A stretch of 64,000 nt of DNA from Rhodococcus qingshengii JCM 15477 (GTDB lineage Bacteria; Actinomycetota; Actinomycetes; Mycobacteriales; Mycobacteriaceae). Under the pieces are notes generated by a model. The model was not told the DNA's origin, did no database searches, and worked only from the letters and a program-made list of their open reading frames with translations. The stretch covers positions 1,284,501 through 1,348,500 of the forward strand of contig NZ_CP096563.1 of NCBI RefSeq assembly GCF_023221595.1, read 5' to 3'. The translations under genes and the position numbers were made by a program. Shown here in pieces: positions 15,939-26,962 of this stretch. Each line of letters begins with the position of its first letter. The first letter of the stretch is position 1.

Positions 15939-17354
15939 ATGATCAACGCCAGAGGTCCAGCGGTATCCCCGCCTGCGGCGCCCCGATTCTTCTCACCACC
16001 GCTCAGTGTCGCGATCGTCGGAGCGGGGCCGGCGGGAATCCACGCCGCCGGCGCTCTCGCCGAACTTGCGCCCGGCACCAAGACAGACGTGTTCGAGCGT
16101 CTACCGACGCCGTACGGACTGGTGCGCTACGGTCTCGCACCAGGGCACCCCGAGTCCGAAAAGTTCGCCCATTCTCTGCACACCACGCTGGTCGCCAGTG
16201 AGTTCCGGCTGTTCTGCAACGTGGAGATCGGAAAGGACCTTTCCGTCGATGACCTACGTTCGTCCTACGATGCCGTGATCATTGCAACCGGTGCGCCGCG
16301 GGATGCACCTCTCGACATTCTCGGCGTCGAGCTTCCAGGTTCTTTCGGTGGCGCCGAGTTTGTCGGTTGGTACAACGATCACCCGGACAGCTCGCCGCAG
16401 TGGCCGCTGAACGCGGAATCGGTCGCAGTGATCGGAGGTGGCAACGTCGCACTCGACGTCACCCGTATGCTCCTCGCCGAGGCGCAATCGCTGCAGGCCA
16501 CGGACGTCTCCGACCAAGTTCGGGAAGGGATCGCCGGCAGTCGAGTTCGCGAAGTACACATCTTTGTCCGGCGCGGACCAGCCGACGCTCGCTTCTCCCC
16601 GAACGAGTTGCGCGCTCTCGGTGAACTACCCGGCGTAGATGTTGTCGTCGATTCTGTCGATGTCGTACCGGACCGGCATGTCGAGCGGATGACCAAACAG
16701 TTGGTGCACACCCGACTGGCAGTCGAGACACTCCGTGGTTTCGCGGACACTGCGCCTGCCGACCGAACTGCCCAGCGTCGAGTTCACCTGCACTTCTACC
16801 GACAGCCCGTGGAGATTCTCGGCAACGGGAAAGTCGAGGCACTCCGCGTCGAGCGGACAGTCCCGGACGGATACGGTCACGTCACCGCTTCGGGTATCTG
16901 TACCGACTATCCGGTTCAAGCTGTGTACCGGGCAATCGGATTTCTCGGGACGCCACTTGCCGGGGTGCCTTTCGATCACGGACGCGGCAATGTTGCGCAC
17001 CAGGGCGGCGCAGCGGTCGACGAGAGCGGCTCGCCGATCGCAGGTTTGTTCGTGACGGGCTGGATGAAGCGAGGTGCCGCCGGGCTGATCGGTGCGGCTC
17101 GGCCTGATGCACGCCAAACCGTCGAAACCTTGCTGCGACAGTTGGATTCGGCATACGAGCGTCGAGCCGGCCACGGCCGGATCGCGGAGGTCCTCAGGGC
17201 CGGCAGAGTGGTGCCCGTCGATTGGGACGGATGGCTTCGCATCGATGCCGCCGAACGTGCCCTCGGTGTGAAGCATGGGCGTGATCGGATCAAAATCAAA
17301 GAGCGCGACGAACTCGTTCGCATCGGCACGGAGTCGGCAGTTCACGCCGAATAG
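15939..17354 (+). CDS. fprA: ferredoxin/NADP+ reductase, FprA type
   Basis: 471 aa. N-terminal FAD site VAIVGAGPAGIHAAGALAE, then DVFERLPTPYGLVRYGLAPG, an adrenodoxin-reductase hallmark. The NADP site is SVAVIGGGNVALDVTRML. The C-terminal part carries GLFVTGWMKRGAAGLIGAAR. The enzyme moves electrons between NADPH and ferredoxin, supplying P450s and other redox partners. The start ATG 15939 follows a GGGG run 2-6 bases upstream, a tight but usable site. It is monocistronic or paired with the kinase 86 bp downstream. Confidence 0.93.
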   Translation: MINARGPAVSPPAAPRFFSPPLSVAIVGAGPAGIHAAGALAELAPGTKTDVFERLPTPYGLVRYGLAPGHPESEKFAHSLHTTLVASEFRLFCNVEIGKDLSVDDLRSSYDAVIIATGAPRDAPLDILGVELPGSFGGAEFVGWYNDHPDSSPQWPLNAESVAVIGGGNVALDVTRMLLAEAQSLQATDVSDQVREGIAGSRVREVHIFVRRGPADARFSPNELRALGELPGVDVVVDSVDVVPDRHVERMTKQLVHTRLAVETLRGFADTAPADRTAQRRVHLHFYRQPVEILGNGKVEALRVERTVPDGYGHVTASGICTDYPVQAVYRAIGFLGTPLAGVPFDHGRGNVAHQGGAAVDESGSPIAGLFVTGWMKRGAAGLIGAARPDARQTVETLLRQLDSAYERRAGHGRIAEVLRAGRVVPVDWDGWLRIDAAERALGVKHGRDRIKIKERDELVRIGTESAVHAE

Positions 17355-17440
17355 ATTCGCTGGGGTCTGGAGTACCACCGGGGTTACGCTGAAGTGAGTC
17401 ACTCCGATTCATTGTGATCGAGGTGCGGAACAGAAGTGTC

Positions 17441-19738
17441 ATGAATGAACGTGGTGCGCAGGCCAGTGACGCGACAATCGCGAGCGGGCCCCTGACCGAA
17501 CGGGGCACCGTCACCGAGTTGCGCCCCTCAACGCTGCCGGTGATGCGTGACGGCCAGAACGGTGCAGACGGCCTCGGCCGCCTTGTGGCGGATTGGGAGG
17601 AGGGACGAACCCCGTCCGACCTGAGCGACTATCTGCCTGATCCAGCCAAGATTCGTCGGGCGGCGCTGATCGAACTGGTCGGAATCGACATGGAGTACCG
17701 CTGGCTGAAAAATGATTGCCCGAAACGGCTCACGGATTACTGTGCCGAGTATCCCGAATTACTCGAAGAACCATTACCGGCCGAGCTCCTGTACGAGGAG
17801 TTCCGGCTGCGGAAGCAGGGTGGGGAGGACGTCGCAGCAGCCGAGTACCTCAGCGAGTTTCCCTTGCAGGCAGAGAGTTTCGAGCAGATGTTCGACCGTG
17901 ATTCGATGGCCGGTCGCGAAGACGTGATGATGTTGGGACTCTCGGGTTTCGACGAGTTCGAAATCGGGCAGCACCTGGACGATTTCGAACTGGTGTTGGA
18001 ACTCGGGCACGGCGCATTCGCCCGAGTGTTCCTCGCTCGGCAACTCTCGATGCAGCGGTGGGTTGCGTTGAAAATCTCGCGCAACATTGGAGTCGAGCCA
18101 CAGACTCTCGCCCAGCTCGACCATCCCAACATCGTCCGGGTCTTCGATCAACGGCTGCTCGAGGAACGCGCACTGCGAGTCCTGTTCATGGAATACGTGC
18201 CGGGTGGGACCCTGCTCGACGTGGTCAAACTTGTCCGCGTGACACCGCAGGCCCAGCGGTCCGGACAACTACTTCTCGACGCCATCGACAAGACCCTGGC
18301 GAAGAAGGGAGAGATGAAGCCCAGCGAGACGAGCCTGCGGAGCGAGATCGCTGCGATGTCGTGGCCGGAGACCGTGGCCTGGATGGGGATGCGACTGGCC
18401 GATGCCCTCGAGTATGCGCGTGAGCACGGCGTATTACATCGGGACATCAAGCCGGCGAATGTCCTGCTCAGCGTCGAAGGCATCCCCAAGCTCGCCGACT
18501 TCAACGTCAGCTCGAGCGAGGAGGTCTCGACCGAGGACGCTGCATGTTTTGTCGGAGGCTCGCTTGCCTACATGTCTCCGGAGCAATTGGAGGCCTGTGC
18601 GGTGGGGGCGCCTGGCACACTCGACACCCGTAGCGACATCTATGCACTGGGCGTGATGTTGTGGGAACTCCTCACCGGGAGTAGGCCTTTCACGGACGAC
18701 GGTACGGGGGAGAGCCCACCGTCGCCCAAGAAGGCGCTCGAGGCCCGCCGGCGCGGGGTGGATCCCGCAGCCGAGGCACGGCTACCGGACGACTGTCCGC
18801 CGGCGCTGCGCCGAGTTCTGGTCAAGTCTCTCTCGCCGGAGAGAGACGGAAGGTGGTCTGGCGGCCGAAAGTTGGCTCGTCAGTTCGCACTGTGTCTGGA
18901 CCGGTCTGCTCGCAATCTGGTGGACCCACCGGAAGGGAGTCCACGTTCGACGTTGTGGAAGTGGGCGCTGCCGATAGTGCTTGCCGCGATCGGAATTCCG
19001 AATCTTCTTGCGGCGGGCTACAACTACTATTACAACAAGATGCTGATCATCTCGGGTCTCTCGCCGCAGGCTCAGCAGCATCTCGAGCAGGTTCATCTGG
19101 TCATCGGGGTGGCTGCGTTCTCTCTCGGTGCCGCAGCGATCCTGTATTGGTGTCGGCTTGCACTCACCGTGCCTGACGGACTGCGCAACGGTCAGACGTA
19201 CAGCGCGGAGGTCTTGAACAAAGCGCGTACCGCGACGCTGAATGTCGGACATCGCGCGGTGGTGATCGCATTCGGTCTGTGGGTTCTGGCCGGTATCGCA
19301 TATCCGGTCGCATTGCAGATTGCCGCCGGCGGAATTCCGCAGCGAGCCTACGTGCACCTGATGTCGTCGCTGGCGGTGTGCGGCGCCGTCGCAGTCGCGT
19401 ATCCGTTCTTCATCCTGACGTACTACTCGGTTCGATGTCTGTATCCGATCTTGTTGTCACACGGCGAGTTACGAAGCGATGACGGACGCGATATTCGCTC
19501 GTTGGGTCGGAGCAGCACGCGTTACCTCGCAGTCGCGGCGTCGGTTCCACTGGTGGGAATCGCGGGGCTCAGTTTTGTCGGTTCGGGTGCCGGTGAGGAA
19601 CTCAACGCAACAGTCCGTGCGCTGTGTTTGGGCGGGATCGCCGGATTCATCGTTGTGTATCAACTGTTTCGACGGATCGAAAGTGACCTCCGAGCACTGC
19701 TGCGCGTCGTGTCTCTCGAGGTGTCGGCGTCTCCGTAA
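17441..19738 (+). CDS. membrane-anchored Ser/Thr protein kinase with planctomycete-like N-terminal region
   Basis: About 765 aa from ATG 17441 (GTG 17414 would add 9). Residues ~50-160 form an acidic helical region (ALIELVGIDMEYRW, RLTDYCAEYPELLEE, AAAEYLSEFPLQAESF). The kinase domain follows: P-loop LGHGAFARVFLA, VALKIS lysine, catalytic HRDIKPANVLL near residue 333, LADFNVSSSE in place of the usual DFG, and GGSLAYMSPEQLEA. About 250 C-terminal residues contain four to five hydrophobic segments (from WKWALPIVLAAIGIPNL onward) and no PASTA repeats. Both the N-terminal region and the DFN loop differ from actinobacterial Pkn kinases. Substrates are unknown; activity should be possible because Lys, HRD Asp and DFN Asp remain. 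Confidence 0.88.
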   Translation: MNERGAQASDATIASGPLTERGTVTELRPSTLPVMRDGQNGADGLGRLVADWEEGRTPSDLSDYLPDPAKIRRAALIELVGIDMEYRWLKNDCPKRLTDYCAEYPELLEEPLPAELLYEEFRLRKQGGEDVAAAEYLSEFPLQAESFEQMFDRDSMAGREDVMMLGLSGFDEFEIGQHLDDFELVLELGHGAFARVFLARQLSMQRWVALKISRNIGVEPQTLAQLDHPNIVRVFDQRLLEERALRVLFMEYVPGGTLLDVVKLVRVTPQAQRSGQLLLDAIDKTLAKKGEMKPSETSLRSEIAAMSWPETVAWMGMRLADALEYAREHGVLHRDIKPANVLLSVEGIPKLADFNVSSSEEVSTEDAACFVGGSLAYMSPEQLEACAVGAPGTLDTRSDIYALGVMLWELLTGSRPFTDDGTGESPPSPKKALEARRRGVDPAAEARLPDDCPPALRRVLVKSLSPERDGRWSGGRKLARQFALCLDRSARNLVDPPEGSPRSTLWKWALPIVLAAIGIPNLLAAGYNYYYNKMLIISGLSPQAQQHLEQVHLVIGVAAFSLGAAAILYWCRLALTVPDGLRNGQTYSAEVLNKARTATLNVGHRAVVIAFGLWVLAGIAYPVALQIAAGGIPQRAYVHLMSSLAVCGAVAVAYPFFILTYYSVRCLYPILLSHGELRSDDGRDIRSLGRSSTRYLAVAASVPLVGIAGLSFVGSGAGEELNATVRALCLGGIAGFIVVYQLFRRIESDLRALLRVVSLEVSASP

Positions 19739-19765
19739 GTGCCGAACAACCGTATTCGAGTCGGC

Positions 19766-20074
19766 CTATGTGGAAGTGCTCTTGCGTGGTCGGCTGCGAC
19801 GAACTGCTTTGGTGCGAGGCGGAGACTTCTCTTCCGATTCTTCCTGAGGGTCGTCGCGCCAGTGAATCTCGATTTCTATCTCGACTTCGTTGCCGTCGAC
19901 TTCGATCTCGAGTTCCCACCGAACCTGTTCCGGAACACTGATTTCGATCGAGTCCCCACCCGACCCCAGCTCCACTTCCGATCCACTGGCGAGGGCTTGG
20001 CCGAGGGCGATGAGTCGGTCGGCGACTTCCTGCCGTGAGAGTTCTGACTTCCTCTTGATCTCCAGTTTGGGCAC
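19766..20074 (-). CDS. amphi-Trp domain protein, about 102 aa
   Basis: GTG 20074 has AGGAG 5 bases upstream; the open frame continues to 20542 but that part overlaps the furA promoter and looks non-coding. The protein starts VPKLEIKRKSELSRQEVADR and has LIALGQALASGSEVELGSGG followed by an alternating Glu/hydrophobic strand WELEIEVDGNEVEIEIEIHW. This alternating pattern is the basis of the amphi-Trp family name. The tail (SPPRTKAVRRSRPRKS) is basic and probably disordered. Function is unknown. It is divergent from furA. Confidence 0.75.
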   Translation of the reverse strand: MPKLEIKRKSELSRQEVADRLIALGQALASGSEVELGSGGDSIEISVPEQVRWELEIEVDGNEVEIEIEIHWRDDPQEESEEKSPPRTKAVRRSRPRKSTST

Positions 20075-20304
20075 GAGCACTCCTGACCTCGGCGGATTCT
20101 CCCTTTCACGGGAGTTGGACGAAGGGGAGATTGTCGGAGTTTGTGGAACCACACAGCGGGACGCGTCGACGCGCAACAAACCTGAAGGCGCTGTTGGGGG
20201 CGTGAGAAACAGCGAGGAATCCGGCTCACTTCCAGCACGGACGAATCGGTCGGGAGGGCCCTGTCCGCGATGATTTTCGCGAAAGTCTGGGTTCAGTCCA
20301 GAAG

Positions 20305-20314
20305 ATTGCGCAAT
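20305..20314. promoter_or_regulatory. perfect palindrome in the furA promoter
   Basis: ATTGCGCAAT is a 10-bp perfect palindrome ending 9 bp before the furA GTG. In mycobacteria furA is autoregulated from an AT-rich site at its start and the mRNA is nearly leaderless; the position here would suit such an operator. The sequence itself does not prove FurA binding. Confidence 0.35.
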
Positions 20315-20323
20315 AGTGGAAAG

Positions 20324-20767
20324 GTGCCTTCGACGCCGGATTATGCAGCCCAACTGCGTAACGCTGAGCTTCGCGTGACTCGTCCCAGAGTCACGGTGCT
20401 CGAGGTTGTGCATGCACGCCCACACGCAGCCACCGAGACTGTCTTCGATGCTGTGCGGGCTGTTCTGCCGGGGGTGTCGCGGCAGGCGGTCTACGACGTG
20501 TTGCACGCTCTCACCGACGCCGGGCTGATCAGGCGGATCCAACCGTCCGGATCGGTGGCGCTGTACGAGTCACGCGTCGGCGACAACCATCATCACGTCG
20601 TCTGCCGGTCCTGTGGGGTCGTTGCAGATGTCGACTGCGCAGAAGGAGAGGCACCGTGTTTGACGCCGTCGGCGCACAACGGTTTCGTTCTCGACGAAGC
20701 CGAGGTCATTTACTGGGGCCTGTGTCCCGACTGCTCGACAACTCAGAGTTTGCGATCACAAACGTGA
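20324..20767 (+). CDS. furA: Fur-family regulator of katG
   Basis: 147 aa from GTG 20324 (VPSTPDYAAQLRNAELRVTR), chosen because mycobacterial FurA starts at the equivalent residue; the longer frame from 20270 adds unrelated sequence. The winged HTH contains VSRQAVYDVLHALTDAGLIR. Metal sites are visible: DNHHHVVCRSCGVV with a CxxC, CAEGEAPCL and the final CPDC for the structural zinc. FurA represses katG and responds to peroxide. katG begins 37 bp after the stop, so the two are almost surely co-transcribed. Confidence 0.93.
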   Translation: MPSTPDYAAQLRNAELRVTRPRVTVLEVVHARPHAATETVFDAVRAVLPGVSRQAVYDVLHALTDAGLIRRIQPSGSVALYESRVGDNHHHVVCRSCGVVADVDCAEGEAPCLTPSAHNGFVLDEAEVIYWGLCPDCSTTQSLRSQT

Positions 20768-23026
<2,259 letters not shown>

Positions 23027-23045
23027 TCCAGCAGATCGTCGACGA

Positions 23046-23073
23046 CGCCCCGCGAGCTTGTTCTCGCGGGGCG
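23046..23073 (+). terminator. katG terminator hairpin
   Basis: CGCCCCGCGAG (23046-23056) pairs perfectly with CTCGCGGGGCG (23063-23073) over a 6-nt loop, starting 20 bp past the katG stop. There is no U tract immediately after it, which is common in actinobacteria. Confidence 0.8.
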
Positions 23074-23105
23074 CCGTCATTTCACGCGCACGATAGCGTG
23101 GTCGT

Positions 23106-23579
23106 GTGGCCGATCAATTTGCGCTGGTACCAGCGGTGTACGTGATGTTCTGTCGAAGCAACCCGGTACAACGGCGCGAGGTGCTGCTGCAATTGCGCGA
23201 GGGCACGGGATTCATGGACGGATACTGGGCTCACGCTGCTGCGGGCCACGTCGAACTGGGGGAGTCGGCGATCGACGCTGCCGTTCGGGAGGCTGCGGAA
23301 GAACTTGGTGTCGAGTTGCTTTCCTCGGAACTGAAGCCGCTGACCGTGTTGCATCGCCGCCACGCGGACGGGAGCGAACCGGTGGATCATCGAGTGGACT
23401 TCTTCTACGAATGCCGCACGTGGTCGGGTGAACCACGCCGGATGGAGCCGTTGAAATCTGCAGATCTGCGGTGGTGGCCGGTTGACGAACTCCCGGAGAA
23501 GTTGGTCGACCACGAGCGTTTCGTAATCGAAGCCCATCACTCCGGTCAGCTCGCACCCATCCACAGTTACGGCTTCTGA
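23106..23579 (+). CDS. NUDIX hydrolase
   Basis: 157 aa from GTG 23106. The Nudix box is complete: GHVELGESAIDAAVREAAEE followed by LGVEL (G-x5-E-x7-REUxEExGU). The N-terminal YVMFCRSNPVQRREVLLQLR and the C-terminal DLRWWPVDELPEKL stretch are typical of small nucleotide-type NUDIX enzymes that hydrolyse X-linked diphosphates such as oxidised or non-canonical NTPs. Substrate cannot be read from sequence. It follows katG after a terminator and converges with the USP gene. Confidence 0.9.
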   Translation: MADQFALVPAVYVMFCRSNPVQRREVLLQLREGTGFMDGYWAHAAAGHVELGESAIDAAVREAAEELGVELLSSELKPLTVLHRRHADGSEPVDHRVDFFYECRTWSGEPRRMEPLKSADLRWWPVDELPEKLVDHERFVIEAHHSGQLAPIHSYGF

Positions 23580-23596
23580 CCGGGTGACGATCTGAT

Positions 23597-24415
23597 TCAG
23601 GCTTCGCTGGCAACGATGACCGGGCAGTGTGCTTTTCGAATCATCGCACTGCTCGTGGTGCCGAGAGCGGTGTCGTCGAACGAGCCTCGCCCACGCCGAC
23701 CCACGACGAGAAGCCGTGCCTCGGTGGAGAGTTGTTCAAGAATGGCAACCGAGGGGCCGTCGAACTCGATCTGACGGATCGCGACGCCAGGGTAGAGCGT
23801 GGCCCAACCCGACAGTTGCCACGTCAGCGGCGTCGAGTGCTGGGGCGAGTGCCCGGATGCGACGTCTCGACGCAGTTCGGCCTCTGGCGGCGCTGCGTGC
23901 ACGACGACCAGTTCGGTGTTCGCTGCCTCTGCTTCCTTGAATGCGATGGCCAGAGCGCTTTCGCTGTAGGCGCTTCCGTCCAAACCGACGACAACCGGCA
24001 AGGCTGCCGCAGCGCTGCTTTCACGCGGTGTTCCGACTCTTGCGAACGAACATGTCGGTCCAGGTGCGGCGGGATCGTCCTGTGTTGCGACGATCAAGGC
24101 GGCCTCGGACGTCAACGCGGTGAGGATTGCGGTGTTCTCCCCGGAGATCAGATCGGTCCGGATCCGAAGATCTGGCGACACCGACTCGGCGATCTGAATG
24201 GCCTCCATGAACAGGCCGGTCGGCGATGCCGAGGTGTTCAGATCGGCGCTCGGAGCTACGAAAACGATTCGCATCCAGAGACCGTGGCGATGTGCGAACT
24301 CAGCCGCCCACGTGATCACGTCGGGGCGCACCGGGGATCCGTCGATGCACACGACCACCGCTCCGTCCGCGGACCACTCCGAGGTGATGAGATCAGTCGA
24401 TAGTTCGGGCTTCAT
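23597..24415 (-). CDS. universal stress protein with two Usp domains
   Basis: 272 aa with GAGGAG 6 bases before ATG 24415. Domain 1 starts AVVVCIDGSPVRPDVITWAA; domain 2 starts LPVVVGLDGSAYSESALAIA and ends with the ATP-binding loop VVGRRGRGSFDDTALGTTSS. The second domain has the full G-x2-G-x9-G(S/T) signature; the first is degenerate in that loop. Last gene of an operon with ctaD and a small membrane protein (23-bp overlap upstream). Tandem USPs of this type belong to the DosR dormancy regulon in mycobacteria, consistent with the DosS/DosR genes nearby. Confidence 0.9.
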   Translation of the reverse strand: MKPELSTDLITSEWSADGAVVVCIDGSPVRPDVITWAAEFAHRHGLWMRIVFVAPSADLNTSASPTGLFMEAIQIAESVSPDLRIRTDLISGENTAILTALTSEAALIVATQDDPAAPGPTCSFARVGTPRESSAAAALPVVVGLDGSAYSESALAIAFKEAEAANTELVVVHAAPPEAELRRDVASGHSPQHSTPLTWQLSGWATLYPGVAIRQIEFDGPSVAILEQLSTEARLLVVGRRGRGSFDDTALGTTSSAMIRKAHCPVIVASEA

Positions 24416-24644
24416 CGTGAACTCCTCGAGCTGTGTCTGTTGAATGCGAACTAGCTTGCAGGACAGTGCCGAACAGCAATCCTGCGACGATTATCGAGCA
24501 CGCGGCAGTCGTCAGGGGCAACCACACGAGCGTCGTGACAGCGAACATGAGCACGAGCAACGGGGCGAGGAGATGGCCGGGTTTCGCTCGGCGTTCGTGG
24601 TGCTGCTTTTCTGCCCAGGCTCGGTGCTTCGTGCCGTCATTCAT
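24393..24644 (-). CDS. small two-helix membrane protein in the ctaD operon
   Basis: 83 aa, GAGGTG 7 bases before ATG 24644. The charged N-terminus ([18 protein letters not shown]) is followed by two hydrophobic helices ([20 protein letters not shown] and [18 protein letters not shown]). The gene overlaps the ctaD stop by 8 bp and the USP start by 23 bp, so translation of all three is coupled. I do not recognise a family; a small accessory subunit or stabiliser of the oxidase is a reasonable guess from context only. Confidence 0.75.
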   Translation of the reverse strand: MNDGTKHRAWAEKQHHERRAKPGHLLAPLLVLMFAVTTLVWLPLTTAACSIIVAGLLFGTVLQASSHSTDTARGVHDEARTID

Positions 24645-26379
24645 GTTGTTTCACCTCAGTTCTCACGTCGGAAACCGACTTGTGACCAAGCAGTCCGACA
24701 TGCGCCTCGTCGCGCATTCTTTCGACCATGTGGGGGTAGTGCAGTTCGAATGCCGGCCGCTCACTGCGGATTCGGGGGAGTTCGGTGAAGTTGTGTCGCG
24801 GTGGTGGGCAGGACGTCGCCCATTCGAGCGAGTTTCCGAAGCCCCAAGGATCGTCGACGGTCACAATTCGGCCGTACCGGTAGCTCTTGAAAACGTTCCA
24901 GATGAACGGAATCGTCGAGGCTCCGAGCACAAACGCGCCGATGGTCGAGATCGTGTTGAGAAGAGTGAAATTGTCCGACGGCAGGTAGTCCGCGTACCGC
25001 CGAGGCATGCCCTGGGCGCCGAGCCAATGCTGGACGAGAAATGTTGCGTGAAAGCCGATCAGGGTCAACCAGAAATGGATCTTGGCGAGCTTCTCGTCCA
25101 ACATCCGGCCGGTCATTTTCGGGAACCAGAAGTAGATTCCGGCGTATGTCGCGAACGCGATTGTCCCGAAGAGGACGTAATGGAAATGCGCGACAACAAA
25201 GTACGAGTCGGTGACATGAAAGTCCAAGGGCGGGCTGGCAAGGATGACGCCGGAGAGTCCGCCGAACAGGAATGTGACCAGGAAGCCGACGGAGAACAGC
25301 ATGGGCGATTCGAAAGTCAACTGCCCCTTCCACATGGTGCCGATCCAGTTGAAGAACTTGACTCCGGTGGGAACTGCGATCAGGAAGGTCATGAACGAGA
25401 AGTAGGGGAGGAGAACGGCGCCGGTTGCGTACATGTGGTGAGCCCACACAGCGATCGACAGTGCAGCAATTCCCAATGTTGCATAGACCAATCCGGTGTA
25501 TCCGAAGATCGGCTTGCGGCTGAAGACGGGGAAGATCTCCGAGACTATGCCGAAGAACGGCAGCGCCAGAATGTAGACCTCGGGATGGCCGAAGAACCAG
25601 AACAGGTGCTGCCACAACATGACTCCACCGGTGGCGGGGTCGAACAGGTGCGCTCCCAGGTGCCGGTCCACCCACAGTCCGATCAAGGCAGCAGCGAGCA
25701 GCGGAAAAACGAGGAGGATCAGCATGCTGGCGACCAGCGCATTCCACGTGAAGATCGGCATGCGGAACATCGTCATACCCGGGGCGCGCAGGCAGACGAT
25801 CGTCGAAACGATGTTGACTGCGCCGAGGATGGTGCCGACCCCACCGAGAGCGAGACCGATGATCCACAGGTCGGCGCCCATGCCGGGGGAGTGGAGTTCG
25901 CTGGTGAGCGGTACGTAGGCGGTCCAGCCGAAATCTGCCGCACCACCAGGTGTTACGAATCCGGCGGACGCGATCAGGCCGCCGAAGAGATAGAGCCAGT
26001 AGCTGAAGGCGTTGAGTCGCGGGAAACACACGTCCGGCGACCCGATCTGCAGTGGCATGAGGTAGTTGGCGAATCCGAAGAACACCGGGGTCGCGTACAG
26101 CAGGAGCATGATCGTGCCGTGCATGGTGAACAACTGGTTGTACTGCTCGTTGGACAGGAATTGCATTCCCGGAACGGTCAATTCCATGCGCATGAGTAGT
26201 GCCATCAGTCCGCCGATCAAGAAGAAGGCAAACGATGTCACGATGTACATCAGACCGATCATCTTGTGATCGGTGGTCCTGAGGATCTCGACCAGTTTCG
26301 AACCCTTCGGAGCGGTTCGGGGAATTGCATCGGCGGGAGAATCGACCTCACCGACCGGCCGGGGCGCGAGATCAACCAC
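24637..26379 (-). CDS. ctaD: cytochrome c oxidase subunit I
   Basis: 580 aa, GTG start 26379. Low-spin heme ligands sit in [15 protein letters not shown] and [11 protein letters not shown]. The CuB site is [20 protein letters not shown] (His and crosslinked Tyr) plus [15 protein letters not shown]. These features define an aa3-type heme-copper oxidase. No subunit II, III or heme-synthesis genes lie alongside; instead a small membrane protein and a universal stress protein overlap it downstream. This points to an extra, conditionally expressed CtaD copy that borrows the other subunits. A degenerate DosR-like site lies about 97 bp upstream. Confidence 0.96.
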   Translation of the reverse strand: MVDLAPRPVGEVDSPADAIPRTAPKGSKLVEILRTTDHKMIGLMYIVTSFAFFLIGGLMALLMRMELTVPGMQFLSNEQYNQLFTMHGTIMLLLYATPVFFGFANYLMPLQIGSPDVCFPRLNAFSYWLYLFGGLIASAGFVTPGGAADFGWTAYVPLTSELHSPGMGADLWIIGLALGGVGTILGAVNIVSTIVCLRAPGMTMFRMPIFTWNALVASMLILLVFPLLAAALIGLWVDRHLGAHLFDPATGGVMLWQHLFWFFGHPEVYILALPFFGIVSEIFPVFSRKPIFGYTGLVYATLGIAALSIAVWAHHMYATGAVLLPYFSFMTFLIAVPTGVKFFNWIGTMWKGQLTFESPMLFSVGFLVTFLFGGLSGVILASPPLDFHVTDSYFVVAHFHYVLFGTIAFATYAGIYFWFPKMTGRMLDEKLAKIHFWLTLIGFHATFLVQHWLGAQGMPRRYADYLPSDNFTLLNTISTIGAFVLGASTIPFIWNVFKSYRYGRIVTVDDPWGFGNSLEWATSCPPPRHNFTELPRIRSERPAFELHYPHMVERMRDEAHVGLLGHKSVSDVRTEVKQHE

Positions 26380-26572
26380 GACGGCCGCCTACGCACATCG
26401 ACGTGACGAAAGACCGAGAATGCCTGGGACTGTGGAACATAACGCAATGATCGTGGCGACCGGGAACTCGGACGAGGGGAAAAGGTCCCTAGGATCGGAA
26501 CAGAGGCATGGCGTAGATCACGTGGTCCGGTACGGTCGAGAGAGTTGTCTTCACGAGCGGAAAGAAAGCGAG

Positions 26573-26959
26573 ATGGTCATGGCATGTCGTATCAGTGAAC
26601 TGGTGCTCGGTTGCCGGGAACCCGAGGTGCTGGGCCGGTTCTGGTGCGAGGTTCTGGACTTCGTCGTGCTCGATCGAATGGACGACGGTTCGTTGGAGAT
26701 CGGCCCACGCGAAGGGTTCGGCGGTCCGCAGCCGACGATCATCCTCAGTCGCAGAGACGAACCGGAGAAGGGTAAGCCCCGCCTGCATATCGACGTCAAC
26801 GCCACCGATCGCGATCAGGAGGCCGAACTGGAACGCCTGTTGAGTCTTGGTGCGCGGCCGGCCGACATCGGCCAGACAGGGCACGAACAATGGCATGTCC
26901 TGGCCGATCCGGAAGGTAACGAGTTCTGCCTGCTCAAGGCCCAACTGGATCCGCTCTGA
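26573..26959 (+). CDS. VOC (glyoxalase/bleomycin-resistance fold) protein
   Basis: 128 aa from ATG 26573 (ATG 26579 also possible). The sequence ISELVLGCREPEVLGRFWCE at the start, EIGPREGFGGPQPTIILSRR in the middle and WHVLADPEGNEFCLLKAQ at the end are typical of the small VOC proteins common in actinomycetes. A metal-ligand pattern (His in LHIDVNATD, Glu in GNEFCL) is present. Substrate unknown. It is divergent from ctaD and converges with the histidine kinase, leaving 3 bp between stops. Confidence 0.85.
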   Translation: MVMACRISELVLGCREPEVLGRFWCEVLDFVVLDRMDDGSLEIGPREGFGGPQPTIILSRRDEPEKGKPRLHIDVNATDRDQEAELERLLSLGARPADIGQTGHEQWHVLADPEGNEFCLLKAQLDPL

Positions 26960-26962
26960 CGC

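Noticed and set aside
24433..26199. 588-codon plus-strand frame opposite ctaD
   Set aside because: Antisense shadow of ctaD; composition is Glu/Arg/Asp/Gly-rich without motifs, and all three minus-strand genes there have good starts.
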